From Streptomyces sp. JH14 (GTDB lineage Bacteria > Actinomycetota > Actinomycetes > Streptomycetales > Streptomycetaceae), in assembly GCF_029428675.1 (NCBI RefSeq), contig NZ_JAJNEL010000001.1, positions 3,906,001-3,970,000 of the forward strand: a stretch of DNA of 64,000 bases, written 5' to 3'. Positions within the stretch are counted from its first letter, which is position 1; every line of letters begins with the position of its first letter. Made by a program: the position numbers and the translations under genes. Below the pieces are notes generated by a model, which had not been told where the DNA came from, searched no databases, and saw nothing but the letters and a program-made list of their open reading frames with translations. Below are positions 57,088 to 64,000 of this stretch, in pieces.

Positions 57088-57840
57088 ATGAACACTCCCC
57101 GCTCCCGAGGCTCCGGCCTCCCCGCTCTCACCCGCCCCGACGGCACTCCCCTCCGGGTGCTCGTCGTCGATGACGACCCCGACCTGGCCGAGGTCCTGTC
57201 CGGCGCGTTGCGCTACGAGGGCTGGGAGGTGCGGACGGCCGGTGACGGCGCCTGTGCCGTCACCGAGGCGCGCGAGCTGCTCCCCGACGCCGTCGTCCTC
57301 GACGTGATGCTCCCGGACACCGACGGCTTCGCCGTGCTGCGCTCGCTGCACGCCGTACGTTCCGACGTGTGCGTGCTCTTCCTGACCGCACGGGACGCCG
57401 TCGAGGACCGCATCGCGGGCATCACGGCGGGCGGCGACGACTACGTGACGAAACCGTTCAGCCTGGAGGAGGTCGTCGCCCGGCTGCGCGGACTGCTGCG
57501 CCGCGCCGGCATGGCCCGGCAGCAGGGGGAGGACGGGCCGCGGCTGACCGTCGGCGACCTGGTCATGGACGAGGAGGCCCGCGAGGTCACCCGCGGCGGC
57601 GAGCTCATCGAGCTGTCCCCGACCGAGTTCGAGCTGCTGCGCTTCCTCATGCGCAACCCGCGGCGCGTGCTCAGCAAGGCGCAGATACTCGACCGCGTGT
57701 GGTCGTACGACTTCGGTGGCCAGGCCCATGTCGTCGAGCTGTACATCTCCTACCTGCGCAAGAAGGTGGACGCGGGCCGCGCACCCATGATCCACACGGT
57801 GCGTGGCGCCGGCTACGTGCTCAAGCCGGTGGTCCAGTGA
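57088..57840 (+). CDS. OmpR-family response regulator
   Basis: 250-residue regulator. Receiver domain with VVDDDPDL, phosphoacceptor Asp72 in VVLDVMLPDTDG and switch residues LTARD and DYVTKPFSLEEV. The C-terminal winged helix has SPTEFELLRFLMRNPRRVL and DFGGQAHVVELYISYLRKKV. It is close to the CseB/MprA-type group. The ATG at 57088 has a short leader and weak ribosome site. The stop overlaps the kinase GTG by 4 nt. It probably controls the divergent flavohaem operon. Confidence 0.9.
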   Translation: MNTPRSRGSGLPALTRPDGTPLRVLVVDDDPDLAEVLSGALRYEGWEVRTAGDGACAVTEARELLPDAVVLDVMLPDTDGFAVLRSLHAVRSDVCVLFLTARDAVEDRIAGITAGGDDYVTKPFSLEEVVARLRGLLRRAGMARQQGEDGPRLTVGDLVMDEEAREVTRGGELIELSPTEFELLRFLMRNPRRVLSKAQILDRVWSYDFGGQAHVVELYISYLRKKVDAGRAPMIHTVRGAGYVLKPVVQ

Positions 57841-59384
57841 GCACCCGTAGCCCTGTGACCACGGGCCTGCGGCGCCGGCTGTCGCGTCTGCCCCACCGGC
57901 TGTCGCGCCTGTCCTGGCCCCACACGCTCCGGGCGCGGCTCACCGCCGGACTCGTCGTGCTGCTCGCGGTCAGCTGTGCCGCCGTCGGCGTCGCAGCGGT
58001 GGTCGAGCTGGACGGCTTCCTCACCGGCCGCCTCGACCAGCAGCTGCGCGGCGTCGGCGAACGGTTCCCGGCGAGCCTGGAGCACGACGGGCGCCTGCCG
58101 TCGGACCACGACGGCGACGAGCGCGCCGACACCCGCCGGCAGGCCACCGGCACCTTCGGCGCCCGGCTGTTCGGTGACACGGTCACCAACGCCGCGGTGG
58201 TGGGCTCCACCAGCGGCACGGGCGATCTGTCCGCTCCGCTGAGCACCGGGGACAGGAGGGAGCTCGCCGCAATGCCGGCCGACGGCCGAGGGCACACCGT
58301 CGACCTGTCGTCGCTCGGCGCGTACCGCCTGATGGCGGTCGGGGGCATGGACGGCGACGTCCTGATCACCGGACTGCCCATGGAGCCCGTCGAGGCCACC
58401 CTCCACCGGCTGGAACTGGTCGCCGCGATCGTCTTCGGCGCGGCACTCGCCATCACCGGCGTCGCGGGTGCCCTGTGGGTGCGCTGGTCGCTACGGCCAC
58501 TCAGCAGGGTGGCCGCGACCGCGACCCGCGTCAGCGAACTGCCACTGGCCAGCGGCGAGGTGGCCCTTCCGCCGCGCGCACCCGAGACCGACCCGCGCAG
58601 CGAGGTGGGCCGCGTCGCCGGCGCCTTCAACCGGATGCTCGGCCATGTCGAGGACGCGCTGACCAAACGGCACGCGAGCGAGGAACGGCTGCGCAGTTTC
58701 GCCGCCGACGCCAGCCATGAGCTGCGCACTCCGGTGGCGTCGGTCCGCGGCCACGCCGAACTGGCGCTGCTGCACCCCGGCGACGTGCCCCCGAAGGTGG
58801 TGCGGGCCCTGGAGCGCATCGCGGCGGAGTCGGCCCGTATGGGCGAGATGGTCGACGACCTGCTCCTCCTTGCCCGCCTCGACGCGGGGCGCCCGCTGGA
58901 ACGCCGCCCCGTCGACCTCACCCGCCTGGTCCTGGACGCGGTCACGGACGCGCAGGCCGCAGGCCCCGGCCACCGCTGGACGCTGGAGCTCTCCGAGGAG
59001 CCGGTGAGGGTGACGGGCGACGGCCACCGGCTCCAGCAGGTGCTGGCCAACCTGCTGGCCAACGCACGTCTGCACACACCCGCCGGTACCACGGTGACTG
59101 TCTCCCTGGAATACGAGGATTCTGAGGAGCCGGACAAGGCGACGGCCGTACTGAAGGTCCACGACGACGGCCCCGGCGTACCCCCGGAGGTCCAGCCCGG
59201 AGTCTTCGAGCGCTTCACGCGGGCGGACCGCCGCCGCACCGAGGGCCCGGGCGGCGGCGCCGGCCTCGGACTGTCGATCGTGGCGGCGGTCGCCGAAGCC
59301 CACGGGGGAGGGGTCACGCTCGACAGCAGTCCGGGATCGACGACGTTCGCGGTTCGGCTGCCCGCAAGCAGCGAGTCCTCCTAG
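57837..59384 (+). CDS. Sensor histidine kinase (HAMP, periplasmic sensor)
   Basis: 515-residue kinase. Transmembrane helix 1 is at about 34-56, an extracytoplasmic sensor domain of about 130 residues follows, then helix 2 at about 192-215 and a HAMP linker (RPLSRVAATATRVSELPLAS). The phosphoacceptor His294 is in DASHELRTPVASV. The catalytic domain has N box LANLLANARLHTP, G1 VHDDGPGVPPEV, F box ERFTRAD and G2 GGAGLGLSIVAAV. It pairs with the preceding regulator (GTGA overlap). The signal may be redox or metal state, judged only from the divergent operon. Confidence 0.9.
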   Translation: MSTRSPVTTGLRRRLSRLPHRLSRLSWPHTLRARLTAGLVVLLAVSCAAVGVAAVVELDGFLTGRLDQQLRGVGERFPASLEHDGRLPSDHDGDERADTRRQATGTFGARLFGDTVTNAAVVGSTSGTGDLSAPLSTGDRRELAAMPADGRGHTVDLSSLGAYRLMAVGGMDGDVLITGLPMEPVEATLHRLELVAAIVFGAALAITGVAGALWVRWSLRPLSRVAATATRVSELPLASGEVALPPRAPETDPRSEVGRVAGAFNRMLGHVEDALTKRHASEERLRSFAADASHELRTPVASVRGHAELALLHPGDVPPKVVRALERIAAESARMGEMVDDLLLLARLDAGRPLERRPVDLTRLVLDAVTDAQAAGPGHRWTLELSEEPVRVTGDGHRLQQVLANLLANARLHTPAGTTVTVSLEYEDSEEPDKATAVLKVHDDGPGVPPEVQPGVFERFTRADRRRTEGPGGGAGLGLSIVAAVAEAHGGGVTLDSSPGSTTFAVRLPASSESS

Positions 59385-59490
59385 CCAGTGCCCCTCCCGG
59401 CAAGCTTTGCCCTGTCGCGACGGGCAAACACGGCCGGTCGCGGCACCAGCGACCGGGGGCAGCAGGGATGGCGCACCGAGTTCATGCTGA

Positions 59491-59522
59491 GGACCCCCGG
59501 GGCTCATTCGCCCCGGGGGTCC
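59491..59522. terminator. Terminator between the kinase gene and the convergent FG-GAP gene
   Basis: Perfect 13-bp stem GGACCCCCGGGGC (59491-59503) with its complement (59510-59522) and a 6-nt loop, between convergent stops at 59384 and 59562. Confidence 0.75.
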
Positions 59523-59561
59523 GGTCGATCACTGCGTCAGCCGTGGATCATGGCCGGCGGG

Positions 59562-62489
59562 TTACGACAGCTTGTACGTGGTGACCTGGTGGATGTTGTT
59601 GTCGGTCAGGTAGTAGCCGCCGCCGAAGTCGCCGGCAGTGCGGTCGAAGCCGTGGTCGTCGCTGTTGAGGGACAGAACCTCGTCGACGCCGTCTCCGTCG
59701 AGGTCTCCCGCGAAGTAGTTGCGGGCGCCCCCGAGGACGGGGGTGCTGCCGACCTCATGAGCCCAGCTGTCCTCGGACTCGAAGATGCTCGGGTCCCAGA
59801 GATACAGGCCGGCCTCCACACCGGCGACCAGGAGCTCGCGCCCGCCGGGACCGGTAAGGAAGCCGCCGCCGTACGACTGCGGGAAGACGCCCTGCTGGGT
59901 GTCGTCACCGTTCGCACGGAAGCGCCGGAACGACGCCGTGCCGCCCTCGTACAGCGCCCCGTCCTTGGCGAAGAAGCTGAAGTGCGTCCACAGACCGCCG
60001 GACATCCAGGTGTGCAGCACCTCGCCGGTGCGGCCGTCGCGGATCTCGAACCAGTTCTGCGGGCTGAGGGCGTCCGAGTCCCACTTGATGGGCGCGTTGA
60101 CGGCCCACGTGTAGATGACCGCGTGCCCGTCGGCGTACGGGATCTCCTTGGAGGCGAAGACGCCCTCGTTCGGGATGGCGGTGCGGATGCCGCCGACCGC
60201 GTTGTCCGGGGCCTTCGGTGTGGCGGTCCAACGGGCCTTGCCAGTCTTGCCGTTGAGCGCGACCGCGTTCGTGGTCGGCGTGGTCAGCTGGAACGCGTTG
60301 AGGCTCGCGTACGAGGCGTACACCTGGCCGTCGCCCGTCGACGGGTCGGCGAAGCGCACGTCGCCCGCGTCCTTCGGGGCGCTGTACGTCCACAGGGCGT
60401 GACCGTCGCCGTAGTAGGCGCGCAGCGCGTCCGTCGGGACCAGGATGTCCAGCTCGCCGTCGCCGTTGAGGTCGGCCAGCTTGGCCGAGCGCACGAACTG
60501 GCCGCCGCCGTCGATCGTGGCGAGCGTCTTGCCGGTCTTGCCGTTGAGGACGACCGTCGCGGTGTCGGCCGCGACGACGATCTCGGTCTTGCCGTCGCCG
60601 TTGACGTCGCCGGTTTCGATGTCGTGGACCTCGCCGGGGACGGTGGCCCGCCACAGCTTCTGCGGCTTGCTGCCGTCGACGAGGGACGGGCCCGAGTAGG
60701 CCCACACGCCGTTGGACGAACCGCCCATGATCAGGTCGGTCTTGCCGTCATTGTTCAGGTCCGCGCCCTTGGCGAGGGCGATGTCGCCCTGCAGCGGCGT
60801 GACGTTCTCCGCCTTGCCGGTGCCGAGCTTGAAGGTGCGGATGTTCTGCCCCTGGTCGACCACGCGCACGTGTGTGCCCTGGTCGTCTGCGTAGACGTCC
60901 TGGAACATCGGAGCGGCGGCGACGCCCTTGTTCTGCCACTTGACGGCGCCCTTGCCGGAGAACACGGTCAGGGACGCGAAGCGCGAGCCGCCGCGGTTCT
61001 CCGGGTCGAAGATCTTGCGGTCGTCCTGGGCGGAGACGACCAGCGAGCCGTCGGTCACGCCGAGGCCCCAGATGCTGGACGAGTCCCTGGAGTTGTCGGC
61101 GTCCCGCTTGATCGTGCTCGACCACAGGAGCTTGTCCGCGTCGGCCCCGTCGAGCACCCGGACGGTGCTGGCGTTGACGTACAGGTTCTCGTCCAGCGAG
61201 GACTCCGCGACCACGTACTCGTCGCCGGCCTTGGCACCGAGGTCGCCGACCGTCAGCGCGGTCGGCACCACGTTGTCGCGGCCGTCGAGGGTGGATCGGT
61301 CACCGGTCTTCAGGTCGTACGCGGCGACCTCGTAGCGCACCGCGTCCGTGGTGTCCGCCTGCTCGATCGCGACGAGCCGCTTGCGGCCGGCGTCCAGGCG
61401 CAGCTGACGGCTGTACAGCATGCTGTCGGTCTGCCAGGTGACGGAGCCGTCGGCGGTGTCGAGCAGGGCGGTGCGGCCGCGCGCGGCGACGCCGTCGTCC
61501 TTGGCCAGGTTCCAGGAGACGGAGACCTTGCCCTTGCCGAGGTCCTGGATGTCGCCCCAGTTCACGTACCGGGCTTCCTCGGTGTCGTACGTCCACGTCT
61601 GCGCCGGGGTCAGCTTTCCGTCCGCGGACGAGAAGCGGATGCCGGTCAGGGTGGCCGTCGCGTCGGCCGGGACCTTCGCGTCGCTGCTCATCCGGGGTGC
61701 GTCGGCGATCAGCAGGGTGCCGTCGACGATCTTCACCATGGAGGCGTGGTTGTAGAGCTTCGACCAGACGGTGGTGCCGGTCTTGCCATCGAGGACCGTC
61801 ACGAACGTGCCGGTGCTCAGGTTCGAGCCCGGCGAGGAGAACGCCCGCGGGTACGGGGTCGCGCCGACCAGCGCCGTGAACACCAGGTCCGGGACGCCGT
61901 CGCCGGTCAGGTCACCGGTCGAGTAACCGGAGTCCGAGTTGGGCGAGAACGGCGAGACCGCGTTGTAGCCCATGAGGATCTGCGCCGGGTACGGCTCGAC
62001 GCGCCACACCTGGAGCGGCTTGACCTGCCAGTCCGTGAAGAACGAGCTGCTGGTGCGGGCCCACGTCTCACTGCCGTCGGCGGCATGGCGCTGCACGTAG
62101 CCCATGCTGTTGACGGAGAAGTAGTCGCCGTTCTTGCCGACCGGCACCGTGGCGCCCATGCCGCGCACGCCTTCCAGCGTGGACTTCGCGGTCGTCGTGA
62201 CCTTGGTCGTCGGGTCGACGTCGGTGGACGCGCCGGCCGGCTGCGAGCCGCTGCCGGAGTCCGTGGCGGGGGCGTCGTCCTCCTTCTTCGTGCCGGTGGT
62301 GTCCTCGGCCGTGACCCACGGGTCGAGGGCCACGTGTGCGGCCAGCGTCTTCGCCTCGGCGCTGCTCAGTTTCATCGCCGAGCCGCTGTCGTCGGCGGCC
62401 AGGGCCTGTGGGGCGGCGGTCAGGCACAGGCCCGCCGCGACCAGGCCGGAGGCGAGCCTGAGGGCCCGCCGCGAGTGGTGGGCTCTCAT
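59562..62489 (-). CDS. Very large secreted FG-GAP/VCBS-repeat protein
   Basis: 975-residue exported protein. The signal peptide (RRALRLASGLVAAGLCLTAA, cleavage near ALAAD) is followed by a Thr/Asp-rich linker and many FG-GAP-type blades with calcium loops: DLTGDGVPDLVF, DLNNDGKTDLIMGGSS, DVNGDGKTEIVVA, DLNGDGELDILVPTD and DLDGDGVDEVLSLN. Interspersed stretches such as VLDGKTGTTVWSKLY and LNGKTGKARWTATPK are outer-membrane-assembly-like (PQQ) beta-propeller repeats. Its ATG overlaps the TGA of the protease gene by one base (TGATG), so it is translationally coupled. It may be a partner, inhibitor or substrate-binding companion of the protease. Confidence 0.85.
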   Translation of the reverse strand: MRAHHSRRALRLASGLVAAGLCLTAAPQALAADDSGSAMKLSSAEAKTLAAHVALDPWVTAEDTTGTKKEDDAPATDSGSGSQPAGASTDVDPTTKVTTTAKSTLEGVRGMGATVPVGKNGDYFSVNSMGYVQRHAADGSETWARTSSSFFTDWQVKPLQVWRVEPYPAQILMGYNAVSPFSPNSDSGYSTGDLTGDGVPDLVFTALVGATPYPRAFSSPGSNLSTGTFVTVLDGKTGTTVWSKLYNHASMVKIVDGTLLIADAPRMSSDAKVPADATATLTGIRFSSADGKLTPAQTWTYDTEEARYVNWGDIQDLGKGKVSVSWNLAKDDGVAARGRTALLDTADGSVTWQTDSMLYSRQLRLDAGRKRLVAIEQADTTDAVRYEVAAYDLKTGDRSTLDGRDNVVPTALTVGDLGAKAGDEYVVAESSLDENLYVNASTVRVLDGADADKLLWSSTIKRDADNSRDSSSIWGLGVTDGSLVVSAQDDRKIFDPENRGGSRFASLTVFSGKGAVKWQNKGVAAAPMFQDVYADDQGTHVRVVDQGQNIRTFKLGTGKAENVTPLQGDIALAKGADLNNDGKTDLIMGGSSNGVWAYSGPSLVDGSKPQKLWRATVPGEVHDIETGDVNGDGKTEIVVAADTATVVLNGKTGKTLATIDGGGQFVRSAKLADLNGDGELDILVPTDALRAYYGDGHALWTYSAPKDAGDVRFADPSTGDGQVYASYASLNAFQLTTPTTNAVALNGKTGKARWTATPKAPDNAVGGIRTAIPNEGVFASKEIPYADGHAVIYTWAVNAPIKWDSDALSPQNWFEIRDGRTGEVLHTWMSGGLWTHFSFFAKDGALYEGGTASFRRFRANGDDTQQGVFPQSYGGGFLTGPGGRELLVAGVEAGLYLWDPSIFESEDSWAHEVGSTPVLGGARNYFAGDLDGDGVDEVLSLNSDDHGFDRTAGDFGGGYYLTDNNIHQVTTYKLS

Positions 62490-64000
62490 CACTTGGCTCC
62501 CTGCGTGAAGCTGATGGCCGTGCCGTTGGCGAGCACGGACTGGTTGAAGGAGTACTGCAGGGCGTCGCTGCCGGACTGGTTCGCGATGCCGACGGTGGCA
62601 CCCGCGCCCTTGTCCGCGACGGACTGGTACTGGAGGGTCACGGCGCCGGTGGCCTCGTCGAAGACGGCCTCGAAGGTGGCGCGGCCCGACGTGCCGTTCG
62701 CGTAGGCGGCGTTGTTCCAGACGATGGCGAACGCGCGGTTGCCCTTCGTGCCGGTGGTGGCCGTCTGCACGGAGGACTTCTTGTCCAGCGTCAGGTCGTC
62801 CCACAGCGGGGCGACGATGCCCTTCACACCGTTCACGCCGGTCGTCGGCAGCGCGGTGTTGCTGTAGTCGCCGACACGCGAGGACAGGAAGTTGACCAGG
62901 CCGTCGGTGGTGACCGAGGCCGAGGAGTACGAGACCCCGTACAGCTTCACCGAGAACGGCAGCGCGACCTGCGCGGAGTCCTCGTCACCGGACAGGGCGA
63001 CCTTCTTGGAGCCCGCGATCCAGGAGTACGCGGCCGGGGCACAGCTGTTGCCCGAGTTGTCCGTGCGGTTCGGGATCTTCACGTCCTTGGTCAGGTCGGC
63101 GGCGCCGACGGTGGCGGCACCGTTGTAGACGCCGTTGCACAGGACCGGGGCCGCGGGCTTCACCACGACGCCGTAGGACCCCTCGGCGACCTTGGCGAAG
63201 GAGTACTTGCCCTGGGCGTTGGTGGTGACGGCGTCCAGCGGCGAGCCGTTCAGCTCGACCTTCGCACCGGCGAGGGCCTTGCCGGTGACGTCGAGGACGG
63301 TGCCGGAGACCTGGTGCGAGGGAACCGCGGTCAGCGCGATGTCCTGGGTGTAGGTCTGCTCGGCGGCGAGCGTGACACCGGTCGCCGAGCCGTTCGCGTA
63401 GCCGTAGCCGGTGAAGGCGAAGGAGTACGTGCCCGGGGGCAGCGGCAGACGGTACGCGCCGTCCGGGCCGGTGGTGACCGTGCGGACGGAGCCTGCGGCG
63501 TCGGCGGCGTTCACGGTGATGTTCGGCAGAGCCGCGCCGGTCGCCCTGTCGGTGACCTTGCCGGTGACGGTGGCCGCGGTGTGCGGGGCCTTGTCGATGG
63601 AGGCGAGAATGTCGAGCTTGCCCTCGCCCCAGACGTTGTTCATGCCGGCGGTGCCGCCGCAGTGCGTGTCGTCGATGTCGATCGCGCCCTCGTTGAGGAG
63701 CTCGCGCGTCTCGTCGATGTTGCCGATCAGCGACGGAGCCGCCGACCACAGCAGCGCCACCGCGCCCGCGACGTGCGGCGTCGCCATCGACGTACCACTG
63801 ATGGTGTTGTACGACGAACCCGGCCAGGTGGAGGGGATGTCGACACCCGGCGCGGAGATGTTCGGCTTCGCCGAGCCGTCGACCAGGGACGGGCCGAAGC
63901 CGGAGAACGAGGCGATCTTGCCGGTGGAGTCGTACGCGCCGACGCCGTAGGACGTGGCCTGCGAGCCGGGAGCGTGCGCGGTGGAGCAGGTCTTGCCGTC
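62489..64000 (-). CDS. Secreted S8 (subtilisin-like) serine protease, N-terminus beyond window
   Basis: The visible 504 codons hold the end of an S8 peptidase domain: the oxyanion and SGFGPSLVDGSAKPNISAPG stretch and the catalytic Ser in ISGTSMATPHVAGAVALL. After the catalytic domain (to about 50 residues past the Ser) come two carboxypeptidase-regulatory-like repeats (VTGKVTDRATGAALPNITVN, then VSGTVLDVTGKALAGAKVEL) and a C-terminal domain with LYGVSYSSASVTTDGLVNFL and FAIVWNNAAYANGTSGRATF (nidogen/PEP-like beta domain). The catalytic Asp and His lie beyond position 64000. It is the first visible gene of a two-gene unit with the FG-GAP protein. Confidence 0.88.
   Translation of the reverse strand, partial: DGKTCSTAHAPGSQATSYGVGAYDSTGKIASFSGFGPSLVDGSAKPNISAPGVDIPSTWPGSSYNTISGTSMATPHVAGAVALLWSAAPSLIGNIDETRELLNEGAIDIDDTHCGGTAGMNNVWGEGKLDILASIDKAPHTAATVTGKVTDRATGAALPNITVNAADAAGSVRTVTTGPDGAYRLPLPPGTYSFAFTGYGYANGSATGVTLAAEQTYTQDIALTAVPSHQVSGTVLDVTGKALAGAKVELNGSPLDAVTTNAQGKYSFAKVAEGSYGVVVKPAAPVLCNGVYNGAATVGAADLTKDVKIPNRTDNSGNSCAPAAYSWIAGSKKVALSGDEDSAQVALPFSVKLYGVSYSSASVTTDGLVNFLSSRVGDYSNTALPTTGVNGVKGIVAPLWDDLTLDKKSSVQTATTGTKGNRAFAIVWNNAAYANGTSGRATFEAVFDEATGAVTLQYQSVADKGAGATVGIANQSGSDALQYSFNQSVLANGTAISFTQGAK

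Noticed and set aside
59388..62705. A very long open frame on the plus strand opposite the FG-GAP gene
   Set aside because: It is the antisense frame of a GC-rich gene. The minus strand shows a signal peptide, calcium-loop repeats and proper codon bias, while the plus-strand protein is Val/Arg/Gly-rich without domains.

Overview
The window is a chromosomal segment of a Streptomyces species. Support comes from very high GC content with strong third-position GC bias, overlapping ATGA/GTGA stop-start junctions, mycothiol biosynthesis (mshA), the PhoU / metallothionein-like MtpA / PhoR-PhoP cluster, CarD-ispD-ispF-cysS-rlmB, and MsiK. The stretch from about 20998 to 53478 looks like a conserved chromosomal core. 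The flanks and a small island beside gpmA look accessory.

Layout. 1-9127: partial SURF1, an S9 oligopeptidase, three class I methyltransferases, a SnoaL-like protein, a secreted SGNH esterase, a nitrilase-family amidase, and a regulator/membrane-protein pair behind an inverted-repeat operator. 9361-17352: DinB protein, secreted FG-GAP protein, ArsR-like/MFS operon, methyltransferase, a divergent XRE-cupin / thioredoxin-reductase-like pair sharing an inverted repeat, and a GNAT acetyltransferase. 17665-19264: a locus with the same order as the mycobacterial hbhA region (XRE regulator, Lys/Ala/Pro-rich HbhA-like protein, DUF2516 protein), preceded by a 28-bp near-perfect palindrome. 19246-25195: PP2C phosphatase with an N-terminal receiver, NlpC/P60 hydrolase, methyltransferase, mshA, YbjN. 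25316-33995: Tat-exported beta-helix protein, phosphotransferase-fold protein, lipoprotein, a toxin-antitoxin-like pair, two sulfatases and a small secreted protein.

34050-37009 holds remnants of tyrosine-recombinase elements that used the 3' end of gpmA as attachment site. There are two decayed integrase C-termini, each followed by a terminator hairpin and a 36-bp copy of the gpmA end. Between them lie an SMI1/KNR4 gene and a YcxB-like membrane protein. The gpmA-to-msiK core follows. It covers central metabolism, phosphate sensing, RNA-polymerase control by CarD, the MEP isoprenoid steps IspD/IspF, CysS, a 23S rRNA 2'-O-methyltransferase, a DoxX protein, a sugar-nucleotide transferase and the shared sugar-ABC ATPase. 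A 467-bp nested inverted repeat lies between ispF and cysS.

53902-64000: tRNA-Thr(UGU), then a flavinylation module (ApbE, FMN-binding substrate, ferric-reductase-like membrane flavohaem protein) divergent from its own two-component system, with paired 11-bp-period direct repeats in the shared intergenic region. Last come a very large FG-GAP protein and a subtilisin-like protease cut off by the window end. No CRISPR array, rRNA or intact transposase was seen.
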